Shown piece by piece: positions 20,344 to 29,343 of a stretch of DNA of 64,000 nucleotides. The stretch is from DAOMFB01 sp963801475 (lineage in GTDB: Bacteria > Acidobacteriota > Thermoanaerobaculia > UBA5066). Position numbers and translations under genes: made by a program. Within the stretch, counting starts at the first letter, position 1. Each line of letters begins with the position of its first letter. The DNA lies in contig CAWDEX010000001.1 in the NCBI GenBank assembly GCA_963801475.1, positions 434,001 to 498,000 of the forward strand, written 5' to 3'. The notes below the pieces were generated by a model. It saw only the letters and a list, made by a program, of their open reading frames with translations, was not told the DNA's origin and ran no database searches.

Positions 20344-21246
20344 GTGCCCGACGCGTCGCGTTCCTTCAGCGAGGAGCTGGTCTTCGTCGACAGCGAGGAC
20401 CGGCTGTCGCTTCACGGCCTTTTCTTCCGCCCGGCCTCGCCGACGGCGAACATCCCGGTCCTCTGGATCCACGGGCTCTACGCCTCGTTCTACGACAACA
20501 TGTACGTGGCGCTCGGGCGGGAGATGGCGAGCCGCGGCTACGTCTTCCTCTCGGTCAACACGCGGGGACACGACTTCGGCGCCGCGCTCCGGAATCCGAA
20601 CGGCGTGCCCGTCACGGGGGGGAGCGGCTGGGAGCGGCTGGAGGAGTCGCCGCGGGACGTGGCCTCCTGGGTCGATTTCCTCGCGGCGTCGGGCTACCGG
20701 CGGGTCGTCGTGGCGGGCCACGGGCTCGGCGCGCGGAAAGCGGCGTTCTACGTCACCGAGCGGCACGACGCGCGCGTCGTCGGCCTCGTCGCGGCCTCGC
20801 CCATCGTCCTGAAGTACCCCGGCGGCGCGCCGACGGACGAGGAGCGAAACCTCCTGGCGGCGGCGCGGCAGATGGTGGCCGCGGGGCGCGGATGCGACCT
20901 GATGCCGTGGCCTCCCGAAGGGTGCAGCATAAGCGCCGCCACCTACCTCGACCACGAGGACCCGGACGCCCCGTTCTCCAACGTCTTCAGCCTGACCGGG
21001 CATTCGCGGACCTCGCCGCTCTCCGAGGAGCTGAAGATCCCGATCCTCGCCTTCTTCGGCTCCCAGGAGCGAAGCTCCGATGGACGGGACCGCGGGGGCG
21101 AGCTGGGCCTCTTCCGGCACGGCGCCCGCTCGTCGCCGCAGGTCTCCATCACGCTGGTCCGCGGGGCCGACTACTGGTACACCGGCCGCGTCAGCGCCGT
21201 GGCGGACATCCTCGCGAAGTTCGTCATGGGCCTTCCGGCCGCGTGA
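20344..21246 (+). CDS. Alpha/beta-hydrolase-fold protein lacking the nucleophile serine
   Basis: 300 residues from GTG. The fold is recognised by PVLWIHGLYASFYDN (oxyanion region), FLSVNTRGHDFG, and the elbow VVVAGHGLGARKAAFY. The elbow reads G-H-G-L-G where active esterases have G-x-S-x-G, so the nucleophile is Gly. A late Asp/His pair is not obvious. It resembles DUF1749-like or epoxide-hydrolase-type members in outline. It may bind a ligand without hydrolysing it, or use another residue. No signal peptide, so cytoplasmic. Confidence 0.7.
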   Translation: MPDASRSFSEELVFVDSEDRLSLHGLFFRPASPTANIPVLWIHGLYASFYDNMYVALGREMASRGYVFLSVNTRGHDFGAALRNPNGVPVTGGSGWERLEESPRDVASWVDFLAASGYRRVVVAGHGLGARKAAFYVTERHDARVVGLVAASPIVLKYPGGAPTDEERNLLAAARQMVAAGRGCDLMPWPPEGCSISAATYLDHEDPDAPFSNVFSLTGHSRTSPLSEELKIPILAFFGSQERSSDGRDRGGELGLFRHGARSSPQVSITLVRGADYWYTGRVSAVADILAKFVMGLPAA

Positions 21247-21263
21247 GCCCCGCGCCGCTTCGG

Positions 21264-21269
21264 TAGACT
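21264..21269 (+). promoter_or_regulatory. TAGACT -10-like element, flavoenzyme gene
   Basis: Exact TAGACT 9 nt before the GTG start, with no Shine-Dalgarno between. Confidence 0.5.
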
Positions 21270-21278
21270 CCACGGGCC

Positions 21279-22910
21279 GTGACGACCGAGTGGGATTACC
21301 TGATCGTGGGTTCGGGCTTCGGAGGAAGCGTCAGCGCCCTCCGGCTCGTCGAGAAGGGGTACCGCGTCCTCGTCCTCGAAAAGGGGAAGCGCTTCACGCC
21401 GGACGAGTACCCGAAGACGAACTGGAACGTGAAGAAGTTCTTCTGGGCGCCGTCGGTCGGCTGCCGGGGGCTCTTCAAGATGACGTTCCTCCCGAACGTG
21501 ACGGCCCTGACGGGCGTCGGCGTCGGCGGCGGGTCGCTCGTCTACGCCAACACCCTTCCGATCCCGAAGGACGACTTCTTCACCTCGCCGTCGTGGGGGC
21601 GCCTCGCGGACTGGAAGCGGGAGCTCTCGCCGCACTACGACGTCGCCCGGCGGATGCTCGGCACGGCGCGCAACCCGCTGCTGACGAGACCGGACGAGGT
21701 GCTGCGCGACGTCGCGACGGAGATCGGGCGGTCGTGGCACCCGACGGACGTGGCCGTCTGGTTCGGGACGCCGAAGGAGACCGTCCCCGACCCCTTCTTC
21801 GGTGGCGAGGGGCCCGAGCGGACGGGCTGCGAGTCCTGCGGCGGCTGCATGATCGGCTGCCGGCACGGCGCGAAAAACACGCTCGACAAGAACTACCTCT
21901 GGCTCGCGGAGAGGCGCGGGCTCGTCATCGAGGCCGACACCGAGGTGACCTGGGTGAAGCCGCTCCCCGGCGGAGGCTACGAGATCTTCGCGCGGCGCGG
22001 GCGGTCGATCCTGCCGGCGCTCCGGAAGCCCAGGAGCTACGCGGCGCGGAACGTGATCTTCGCGGGCGGCGTGCTCGGCTCCGTCGAGCTGCTCCTGAAG
22101 CTGAAGGAGAGCCCGGACGGCCTGCCGAACCTCTCCGACCGCCTCGGCGATTTCGTCCGGACGAATTCCGAGGTGCTGATGGGGGTCGTGAGCGACAAGA
22201 ACGAGGACCTCTCTGCCGGAATCGCGATCGGCTCGATCATCCAGACCGACGAGCACTCGCACCTCGAGCCGGTCCGGTACCCCGCGGGCTCGGGCGTCTT
22301 CCGGCTCCTCGCGATGCCGCACGCTCCGGGGGACACGATCCTCGAGCGCTTCGGGGCGTCGCTGGGGATCCTCCTGCGCGAGCCGCTCCGAACGCTGAAG
22401 GCGTGGCTCACCCCCGACTGGGGGAAGCACACGATGATCCTCCTCTACATGCGGACGGTGGAGGGGACGATCCGGATGAAGCTCGGGCGAGGCATCCGGA
22501 CGGGCTTCCGGCGGGGCGCGACGACGGTGCACGGGAGCGGCCCGCAGGCCAAGGCCTCCATCCCCGAGGCGACGGAACTGGCCAAGAAGGTGGAGACGCG
22601 GCTCGGCGGCTTCACGCAGAGCCTCCTGACCGAGACGCTCCTCGGCATCCCGACGACGGCGCACATCCTCGGCGGCTGCTGCATGGGGGACTCCAGGGAG
22701 AACGGCGTCATCGACAGCGGCCATCGGGTCTTCGGCTACGACGGGCTCTACGTCATCGACGGCTCGGCGATGTCGGCCAACCCCGGCGTCAACCCGTCGC
22801 TCACGATCACGGCCCTCGCCGAGCGGGCGATGACGTTCATCCCGCCGAAGGAAGGCGCGGCGCTTCCGAAGCCCGCTCCGCTCCCGCCGTCGCTCCTCCC
22901 GGCGGCCTGA
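21279..22910 (+). CDS. GMC-type FAD oxidoreductase, cholesterol-oxidase-like
   Basis: 543 residues. An N-terminal dinucleotide fold (YLIVGSGFGGSVSALRLVE) binds FAD, GVGVGGGSLVYANTLP is the GMC signature region, and HILGGCCMG with ANPGVNPSLTITALAERAM closes the FAD site. A four-Cys stretch (CESCGGCMIGCRHGAKNTL) is typical of ChoD-like members. Likely oxidises a sterol-like or other alcohol; the substrate cannot be told. It has no signal peptide. It lies close behind the hydrolase gene but carries its own promoter-like element. Confidence 0.83.
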   Translation: MTTEWDYLIVGSGFGGSVSALRLVEKGYRVLVLEKGKRFTPDEYPKTNWNVKKFFWAPSVGCRGLFKMTFLPNVTALTGVGVGGGSLVYANTLPIPKDDFFTSPSWGRLADWKRELSPHYDVARRMLGTARNPLLTRPDEVLRDVATEIGRSWHPTDVAVWFGTPKETVPDPFFGGEGPERTGCESCGGCMIGCRHGAKNTLDKNYLWLAERRGLVIEADTEVTWVKPLPGGGYEIFARRGRSILPALRKPRSYAARNVIFAGGVLGSVELLLKLKESPDGLPNLSDRLGDFVRTNSEVLMGVVSDKNEDLSAGIAIGSIIQTDEHSHLEPVRYPAGSGVFRLLAMPHAPGDTILERFGASLGILLREPLRTLKAWLTPDWGKHTMILLYMRTVEGTIRMKLGRGIRTGFRRGATTVHGSGPQAKASIPEATELAKKVETRLGGFTQSLLTETLLGIPTTAHILGGCCMGDSRENGVIDSGHRVFGYDGLYVIDGSAMSANPGVNPSLTITALAERAMTFIPPKEGAALPKPAPLPPSLLPAA

Positions 22911-22970
22911 CCCGCGGCCGATCCGGCCGACGGGCCGCTGCCGGCCCGACGGCCATCACGCCGGCCCGGC

Positions 22971-22976
22971 TAGACT
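22971..22976 (+). promoter_or_regulatory. TAGACT -10-like element, antiporter gene
   Basis: Exact TAGACT 25 nt before the GTG start. Confidence 0.45.
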
Positions 22977-23001
22977 CCGGCGGCAGGATCGATCCATCGC
23001 C

Positions 23002-24087
23002 GTGAAAGTCCTCCGCTGGCTCCTCGTCTTCGTCCCGCTGGCGTTCGTCGCCGAGTGGGTTTTCCACTCGCCGGGGCTCGCCTTCGTCTTCTCGTGCCTC
23101 GGGCTCCTGCCGGTGGCCGGTCTTCTCGGCGAGGCGACGGAGGAGCTCTCGCATCACACGGGGGAGCGGGTCGGCGGCCTCCTGAACGCCACGCTCGGGA
23201 ACGCCGCCGAGCTGATCATCACGGTCGTCGCCCTCCGGGCCGGAAGAGTCGAGCTGGTGAAGGCGTCGATCATCGGCTCCATCCTCGGAAACCTCCTCCT
23301 CATCCTCGGCTTCTCGCTGCTCGTCGGCGGGCTGAAGAACGGCCTCCAGAAATTCGACTCGCGGGCCGCCGGGACGGCCTCGACGATGATGTTCCTCTCG
23401 GTCATCGGGATGCTGATCCCGACTTTCTTCGAGGTCGTCCACAAGGTCCAGCGGGGGCTCCCGCTCTTCTCGGAGTCGTCCGACGCGCGCCTCGACCGGC
23501 TCTCCCTCGGGGTGGCGGCCGTGCTGATGGCCGTCTACGTCCTTTCGCTCGTCTTCTCCTTCACGACGCCGTCGCGCGGCATCGCGCAGGAGGTCGGGGT
23601 GACGCACGAGGGCGCGTCGGCGCCGGCGCGCTGGAGCGTCCGCGTCTCGGCGGCGGTCCTCGCCGGCGCGACGGCCGCCACCGTCGCCCTCTCGGAGATC
23701 CTCGTCGGGGCGGTCGAGCCGGTCGTCCGGCAGACCGGCCTGTCGGAGGTGTTCCTCGGCATCGTCCTGATCCCCCTGATCGGCAACGTGGCCGAGCACC
23801 TCGTCGCCGTCTCGACGGCCTGGAAGAACCGGATGGAGCTGTCCCTCGCGATCTCGCTCGGCTCCAGCCAGCAGATCGCCCTCTTCGTGGCTCCTCTCCT
23901 CGTCTTCGTCTCGCTCCTCTTCGGGAACGAGATGACCCTCTTCTTCAACCCGTTCGAGGTCGGCGTCCTCGCCCTGTCCGTCCTGATCGCCGGGCAGGTG
24001 TCCGCCGACGGCGAGTCGAACTGGCTGGAGGGGGTGCAGCTTATCGTCGTCTACGCCATCGTCGCGATGGCCTTCCTCTGGCTCTGA
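23002..24087 (+). CDS. cax: Ca2+/H+ antiporter
   Basis: 361 residues, about eleven hydrophobic helices. The two CaCA cation-binding repeats are clear: GLLNATLGNAAELIITVVAL in the first half and LIGNVAEHLVAVSTAWKN in the second, each with the essential Asn/Glu pair. Length and motifs fit the CAX family, which exports calcium in exchange for protons in the cytoplasmic membrane. GTG start. Converges with the peroxidase gene with a 10-nt gap. Specificity for Ca2+ over other divalent cations is assumed from the family. Confidence 0.9.
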   Translation: MKVLRWLLVFVPLAFVAEWVFHSPGLAFVFSCLGLLPVAGLLGEATEELSHHTGERVGGLLNATLGNAAELIITVVALRAGRVELVKASIIGSILGNLLLILGFSLLVGGLKNGLQKFDSRAAGTASTMMFLSVIGMLIPTFFEVVHKVQRGLPLFSESSDARLDRLSLGVAAVLMAVYVLSLVFSFTTPSRGIAQEVGVTHEGASAPARWSVRVSAAVLAGATAATVALSEILVGAVEPVVRQTGLSEVFLGIVLIPLIGNVAEHLVAVSTAWKNRMELSLAISLGSSQQIALFVAPLLVFVSLLFGNEMTLFFNPFEVGVLALSVLIAGQVSADGESNWLEGVQLIVVYAIVAMAFLWL

Positions 24088-24097
24088 GGGCGCCGCC

Positions 24098-25306
24098 TCA
24101 GTCCTTCTTCGGCGGAGCGTCCGAGAGGGTTTGCAGGAAGGCGACGACGGCGTTCTCCTCGTCGTCGGTCAGGCCGAGGTTCCCCATGCGGGCGCTGTTC
24201 AGGTTCACGCTCGTCTCGGGCATGGGCCAGCAGGAGACGCCGGGCTTCACGTCCTCCTCGCCGCACGGCGGGAGGACGTCGCGCGTGTTGTAGAAGTGGA
24301 CCGTCTCCTTCAGGCTCTTGAAATAGCCGTTGTGCCCGAAGCACTTCACGAATCCCGGCGACGGCCGCAGATCGACGTTCCGGAGCGTCGGGGTCTTGTG
24401 CTTCCCGATCTCGCCCCGCGCCCGGTAGCGGTAGGCCGGCACGCCCTGGAGGAAGCCGCCGAGGCCCAGGTCGGTCCACCCGGCGCCGAGGGGATTCGCG
24501 GAACGGTTCGCGTAGAACGGATTCGAGGGGTTACGCGGGACGCCCACGTTGTCGTACCCGAAGTCGGTGAAGAGCGGCGGCTTTCCGTCCGGACCCGGGC
24601 GGCTCGTGTGGCAGGTCGAGCACTTCGCCTTCCCCTCGAAGAGGGCCAGTCCACGCGCCTCCTCGGGCGACAACGCCGCCCTCCCGGCAAGATGGGAATC
24701 GTATTTCGATGCGAGGCGGTCGACTTCCTTCGAACCCTCGTACGCCGCGATGGAGCGGCTGACGTTGGCGAAGGCCTTCGCGGCGTCGGCGCAGGCGTCA
24801 GCCCCCCAGACCTCGCGAAAGAGCGGCGCGTAGTTCCCGGAGCAGACGGACGCGACGACGGCGGCGGCGTCCGGCAGCGCCTGCTCCATCGGGTTGAGAA
24901 AGGGTCCGACGGCCTGGTCGGCGGCGGCTGAGCCGAACAGCTCGCCGGTGGCCCGGCCGTCCCAGAAGTGGCCCCCCTCGTAGTCTCCGGTCGCGGTCCG
25001 GTGGAGCTTCGGCGACGCCGTCGAATAGGCGACGCTGGGAGGCTTCCGGTTTCCGAAGCGTCCGGTGACCGAGCCCTCGTAGACGCCGCCCCCCCTGTTG
25101 GCCGCCTCGTCAGGACCGGTCCAGCCGACCTCCGGCGCGTGGCAGGAGGCGCACGACTGGTTTCGGTTCAGGGAAAGGTCCCTGTCGAAGAAGAGGCGCT
25201 TCCCGAGCTTCTCGGCCGGCGTCAGGTCTTCGGCCGGACACGGAAACGGGGCGAGGACGACGGCGAGAAGGACGGCGAAGGAAACGAAAGTCGGAAGTCG
25301 TCGCAT
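24098..25306 (-). CDS. Dihaem cytochrome c peroxidase family protein
   Basis: 402 residues, with a signal peptide (TFVSFAVLLAVVLAPFPCPA), so periplasmic. Two c-type haem sites are visible: CASCH early and CSTCH in the second half, the pattern of the CcpA/MauG family. KTPTLRNVDL and the conserved FLNPMEQAL are family marks. The second in-frame ATG is chosen because AGGAGG precedes it and it begins the signal peptide; the earlier ATG adds 13 unlikely residues. It reduces peroxide with cytochrome electrons or, like MauG, oxidises a protein; the sequence does not decide. It converges with the antiporter gene. Confidence 0.85.
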   Translation of the reverse strand: MRRLPTFVSFAVLLAVVLAPFPCPAEDLTPAEKLGKRLFFDRDLSLNRNQSCASCHAPEVGWTGPDEAANRGGGVYEGSVTGRFGNRKPPSVAYSTASPKLHRTATGDYEGGHFWDGRATGELFGSAAADQAVGPFLNPMEQALPDAAAVVASVCSGNYAPLFREVWGADACADAAKAFANVSRSIAAYEGSKEVDRLASKYDSHLAGRAALSPEEARGLALFEGKAKCSTCHTSRPGPDGKPPLFTDFGYDNVGVPRNPSNPFYANRSANPLGAGWTDLGLGGFLQGVPAYRYRARGEIGKHKTPTLRNVDLRPSPGFVKCFGHNGYFKSLKETVHFYNTRDVLPPCGEEDVKPGVSCWPMPETSVNLNSARMGNLGLTDDEENAVVAFLQTLSDAPPKKD

Positions 25307-25436
25307 GGAGCGAACCTCCTCTCGGTCGGACAAAGAACGCCGCAAGGCGCCGGTCCGGACCGGAGAGGCCCCCCTGTCCCCTCCGCGTGCTCCGGGCCGG
25401 AGGCCGCGCGAAGAGACGCCGCCATCTTAGCGCCGG

Positions 25437-26120
25437 TCAGGCGCGGGGCGGGACGACGTAGAGGAGGATCGCGACGTAGTGGCAGGCGCTCCCGGCGAGG
25501 ACGAAGACGTGCCAGACGGGGTGCGCCCAGCGGAACTTCCGGTCCAGGGCGTAGAAGGCGACCCCGACGGAGTAGATGACGCCCCCCGCGACGAGCCAGG
25601 CGACGCCGGCCGGCGGCACGGCGGCCGTCAGCGGCTTCCACGCCACGACGATGCACCACCCCATGACGAGGTAGAGGGCCGTCGAGAGGACCGGGAGCTT
25701 CCCGGTCCAGATCGACTTGAAGACGATCCCGAGGATCGCGAGCGACCAGATGACGCCGAAGAGAGACCATCCCCACGTCCCGTGGAGGCTGACGAGGAGG
25801 AAGGGCGTGTAGCTTCCGGCGATGACGAGAAAGATCGCCGCGTGGTCGAGCCTCCGGAAGACTCCCTTGACGCGCGGACTCCGGAATGCGTGGTAGAGGG
25901 TCGAGACCGTATAGAAGACGACGAGACTCGTCGCGAAGACGCCGCAGGAGACGACGACCCAGGCATCGCCCCGGAGGGACGCGAGCGTGATCAGGATGGC
26001 AGCGCCCGCGGCGAAGAGCACGGCACCCAGGCCGTGCGTGACGGCGTTCGCGATCTCTTCGGCGCGGGAGGCGTGAAGGTGGGGCGGGGAAGGGCTCATC
26101 CGTCTAGACTTCGCCCCCAT
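25437..26120 (-). CDS. Hemolysin III / YqfA-like (PAQR superfamily) membrane protein
   Basis: 227 residues, seven hydrophobic helices. The PAQR metal-binding residues are all present: STLYHAF, RLDHAAIF and the late HPVWHVFVLAGSACHY. EEIANAVTHGLGA at the start is typical. Likely a membrane metal-dependent hydrolase relative; the hemolysin name is historical. The first ATG has AGAGGTG upstream. An alternative ATG at 26099 would start at MSPSPPHL and leave the TAGACT element of the divergent gene outside the coding region. Starts of the two divergent genes otherwise overlap by two bases. Confidence 0.85.
   Translation of the reverse strand: MGAKSRRMSPSPPHLHASRAEEIANAVTHGLGAVLFAAGAAILITLASLRGDAWVVVSCGVFATSLVVFYTVSTLYHAFRSPRVKGVFRRLDHAAIFLVIAGSYTPFLLVSLHGTWGWSLFGVIWSLAILGIVFKSIWTGKLPVLSTALYLVMGWCIVVAWKPLTAAVPPAGVAWLVAGGVIYSVGVAFYALDRKFRWAHPVWHVFVLAGSACHYVAILLYVVPPRA
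26105..26110 (+). promoter_or_regulatory. TAGACT -10-like element, M24 peptidase gene
   Basis: Exact TAGACT 8 nt before the ATG, no Shine-Dalgarno between. Confidence 0.5.
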
Positions 26121-27477
26121 GATGCACCTCTTTCGAAACGCCCTCCTCGCGGCGGCGATCGTGCTCGCGGCACCCTCTCCGGGCGCGCCCCCCGCGTGGC
26201 CTCCGGTCTCGCTTCCACCGATGCGTGAGCAGGACGCGATCCGGCAGGAGTGGCTGAAGATCCGCCTCGAGCGCGTGCTGCCGACCGTGATGCGGAAGCA
26301 CGGAATTCCGATGTGGATCGTCGCGAACCGCGAGTACGACGAGGACCCCGTCTTCCTGTCGCTCGTCTCGCCCTCCTCGATGTCGGCCCGGCGGCGGACG
26401 ATCCTGGTCTTCTTCGACCGTGGCCAGGAAAAGGGGGTGGAGCGCCTCGCCCTCGGGGGCGGCGGAAGCCGCGGCCTCTACCGCGTCTACCGGGACCCGG
26501 AGCTGGAGGCGCGCGAGCTCTGGGGGCAGGCGCAGTGGGCGCTTCTCCGGAAGCTGGTCGACGAGCGGAAGCCGGAGCGGATCGCCGTCGACGTCTCCGC
26601 GACGCACGCCTTCGCGGACGGCCTCTCCGCGGGGGAGCGCGAAGCGCTCGAGGCGGCGCTGGGGCCCTGGGCGGCGAAGCTCGTCCGCGCCGAGCTGCTG
26701 CCGCTCGAGTACCTCGAGACGCGCCTTCCGGAGATGCTCCCGACGTGGCGGACGATGCAGCAGATCGCCCACGCGATCATCGCGCGCGCCTTCTCGCCGG
26801 AGGTCATCACGCCGGGGAAGACGACGACCGAGGACGTCGTCTGGTGGATGCGGCAGACCGTGAACGACCTCGGCCTCGGAGAGTGGTTTCCGCCCAGCGT
26901 CGACCTGCAGCGCGAAGGCCTCGCGGCCGACGGGCCGCTCGGAGAGCGGAAGGCCCTCGTCATCGAGCGGGGCGACGTCCTCCACTGCGACTTCGGGATC
27001 CGCGCGATGGGGATGACCACGGACACGCAGCACATGGCCTACGTCCTCAGGGAGGGCGAGGCCGATGCGCCGGAGGGCCTGAAGAAGGCGCTGGCGCGCT
27101 CCAACCGGCTCCAGGACCTCCAGCTCGCCCGGTTGAAGCCGGGGAAGACGGGAAACGAGGTCCTCGCCGAAACGCTCGCCGCCATGAAGGCCGAGGAGAT
27201 CGACGGCAGCGTCTACTCGCACCCCATCGGCGACCACGGGCACGGTGCGGGGCCGGTCATCGGTCTCTGGGACCGCCAGCAGGGAGTGCCGGGGCGCGGC
27301 GACGTGCCGCTGCTGCCGAACAGCTGGTTCGCCGTCGAGCTGCAGGCGACGACGCCGGTCCCGGAATGGAAAGGGCAGAAGCTCCGCTCGTCGCAGGAAG
27401 AGGATGCCGTCCTCGGCGAGGACGGGACGGCCCGCTGGGCCCTCGAACGGCAGACGAAATTACACCTCGTCCGCTGA
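26119..27477 (+). CDS. Secreted M24 family metallopeptidase (Xaa-Pro aminopeptidase-like)
   Basis: 452 residues with a signal peptide (NALLAAAIVLAAPSPGAPPA). The pita-bread fold and its five metal ligands are recognisable: Asp in HCDFG (about residue 290), Asp in MTTDTQHMAY, His in YSHPIGDHGHGAGPV, Glu in WFAVELQ, and Glu in SQEEDAVL near the C-terminus. It probably removes N-terminal residues or dipeptides from peptides outside the cytoplasm. It has a creatinase-like N-terminal domain. Converges with the symporter gene, a plausible but unproven partner for uptake of the products. Confidence 0.85.
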   Translation: MMHLFRNALLAAAIVLAAPSPGAPPAWPPVSLPPMREQDAIRQEWLKIRLERVLPTVMRKHGIPMWIVANREYDEDPVFLSLVSPSSMSARRRTILVFFDRGQEKGVERLALGGGGSRGLYRVYRDPELEARELWGQAQWALLRKLVDERKPERIAVDVSATHAFADGLSAGEREALEAALGPWAAKLVRAELLPLEYLETRLPEMLPTWRTMQQIAHAIIARAFSPEVITPGKTTTEDVVWWMRQTVNDLGLGEWFPPSVDLQREGLAADGPLGERKALVIERGDVLHCDFGIRAMGMTTDTQHMAYVLREGEADAPEGLKKALARSNRLQDLQLARLKPGKTGNEVLAETLAAMKAEEIDGSVYSHPIGDHGHGAGPVIGLWDRQQGVPGRGDVPLLPNSWFAVELQATTPVPEWKGQKLRSSQEEDAVLGEDGTARWALERQTKLHLVR

Positions 27478-27495
27478 GGCGGACCGGGCGCCTCA
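27475..27495. terminator. Inverted repeat joining two convergent stop codons
   Basis: TGAGGCG and CGCCTCA form a perfect 7-bp stem around a 7-nt loop. The stem contains both convergent TGA stops. No T run on either side, so terminator function is tentative. Confidence 0.35.
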
Positions 27496-29334
27496 GCCGG
27501 CGTCCGGGGGCGGCGCCAGCCCGGGAGGCGGTCCCACGGAGGCCGCGCGCGCCTTCTCGTCCCGCGAGAGGTTCCAGAGGATCAGGACGAAGGCGACGAT
27601 CGCGACGTCGATGAGCGAGAAGCCGAGCAGGAATTGGCCGAAGACGAGCTTCCCGATTCCGAAGAGCGCCGAGTAGACGAGGACGATCCCGAGGAACCAG
27701 TTCGCCAGCGACATCGCCCCGCCGGGAATCTCCTCCCGGCCGAGCCCGAGCCGCTTCGAAACGTGCGCCCATCCCGGCCCGCCCGGCCGGACGCGCCGGT
27801 AGAACCCGTCGAGCGTCGCGTCGGGCTCGGGCTTCGTCAGGAACGTCACGGCCACCCAGACGACGGTCGAGACCGCCACGGTCACGAGCATCACGAGGGC
27901 CTGCACCCGGAACTCCTCCGCGTCGAAGAGCGCGTGCTCGCGCGGATACGGGTTCGTGATCATCGCCATCGCGCCGAGCGAGACGACCATCGAGGAGAGC
28001 ATGGCGCTGATCTCGCTCCAGGCGTTGATCCGCCACCAGTACCACCGAAGGATCAGGACCAGCCCCGTCCCGCTCCCGAGCGCGAGCAGGAAGCGCCACG
28101 CCTTCTCGATCGTCGTGAGGTTCATCGTGACGACGATGGAAGCGAGGAACAGCAGGACGGTCGCGAGGCGTCCGACGAGAACGTAGTGTTTCTCCTCGGC
28201 GTCCTTCCTGAGGAAGCGCTTGTAGATGTCCCCGACGAGGTAGCTCGCCCCCCAGTTCAGGTGCGTCCCGACGGTGGACATGTAGGCCGCCGCGAAGCCG
28301 GCCAGCATGAAGCCCTTCCAGCCGGCCGGCATCAGGTCGACCATCGCTTGCACGTAGGCCGCTTCGCGGTCCATCTTCCCGCCGACGAGAACGCCGCCGG
28401 GGTAGAGCAGGACCGTGCAGAGGCCCGTCACGATCCAGGGCCACGGGCGGAGGGCGTAGTGCCCGACGTTGAAGAAGAGGGTCGCGAGGACGCCGTCCTT
28501 CTCCGTCCGCGCCGAGAAGATCCGCTGGGCCACGTAGCCGCCGCCCCCCGGCTCGGCGCCGGGGTACCACGCGGCCCACCACTGGACGGCGAGGAACGTC
28601 AGCATGGCGATCGCCGGCATCCAGACCGAGCCGGCGGGGGGAAGGACGGAGAGAGCGGCGTCGGCGCTGCCGAAGTGGAGGACGAGCCCGTCCTTCAGCG
28701 CCGCCATGCCACCCACCTTCTTCACGGCGAACCAGGCCAGCACGATGACCGCCGACATCTTGATGACGAGCTGGACGAGATCGGTCCAGAGGACCGCCCA
28801 CATGCCCGCCGCCGCCGAGTAGCCGACGGTGATGACGAAGCAGAGACCGACCGCGAGGAACGGGTCGACGCCGAGCGACACCTGGAGGATCTTCACCATC
28901 GCGAGCGTCACCCAGCCGAGGATGATCAGGTTGATCGGCAGGGCGAGGTAGAGCGCGCGGAAGGCGCGGAGGAAGGTCGCCGGCGCGCCGCCGTAACGGA
29001 TCTCGGCGAACTCCACGTCGGTCATGACGTTGGCGCGGCGCCAGAGCCGCGCGTAGAGGAAGACGGTCAGCGTTCCGCTCATGACCATGTTCCACCAGAG
29101 CCAGTTCCCCGCCACGCCGTGCGCCGCCACGAGCCCCGTCACGACGAGTGGCGTGTCGGCGGCGAAGGTCGTGGCGATCATCGCCGCGCCGGCCAGCCAC
29201 CACGGCACGGCGCGCCCCGCCACGAAGTACTCGGAGAGTGACTCGCCCCCCTTCTTTGTGAACCGGATCCCGACGCCGATCGAGAGGGCGAAGTAGGCGA
29301 CGACGATGGCCCAGTCGAGGAGGGTGAGCGTCAT
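27493..29334 (-). CDS. Sodium:solute symporter family protein
   Basis: 613 residues with about 13-14 hydrophobic helices, within the range of SSS transporters. The N-terminus has LDWAIVVAYFALSIGVGI and ESLSEYFVAGRAVPWW, the typical first two helices of the family, and FAADTPLVVTGLV carries the sodium-site helix. TVGTHLNWGASYLVGDIY is the conserved helix 8 with Thr/Asn side chains. Moves an unknown solute into the cell with sodium. TAACAT lies 6 nt before the ATG and may be its -10. Converges with the M24 peptidase gene. Confidence 0.87.
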   Translation of the reverse strand: MTLTLLDWAIVVAYFALSIGVGIRFTKKGGESLSEYFVAGRAVPWWLAGAAMIATTFAADTPLVVTGLVAAHGVAGNWLWWNMVMSGTLTVFLYARLWRRANVMTDVEFAEIRYGGAPATFLRAFRALYLALPINLIILGWVTLAMVKILQVSLGVDPFLAVGLCFVITVGYSAAAGMWAVLWTDLVQLVIKMSAVIVLAWFAVKKVGGMAALKDGLVLHFGSADAALSVLPPAGSVWMPAIAMLTFLAVQWWAAWYPGAEPGGGGYVAQRIFSARTEKDGVLATLFFNVGHYALRPWPWIVTGLCTVLLYPGGVLVGGKMDREAAYVQAMVDLMPAGWKGFMLAGFAAAYMSTVGTHLNWGASYLVGDIYKRFLRKDAEEKHYVLVGRLATVLLFLASIVVTMNLTTIEKAWRFLLALGSGTGLVLILRWYWWRINAWSEISAMLSSMVVSLGAMAMITNPYPREHALFDAEEFRVQALVMLVTVAVSTVVWVAVTFLTKPEPDATLDGFYRRVRPGGPGWAHVSKRLGLGREEIPGGAMSLANWFLGIVLVYSALFGIGKLVFGQFLLGFSLIDVAIVAFVLILWNLSRDEKARAASVGPPPGLAPPPDAG

Positions 29335-29343
29335 GCGCGGATG

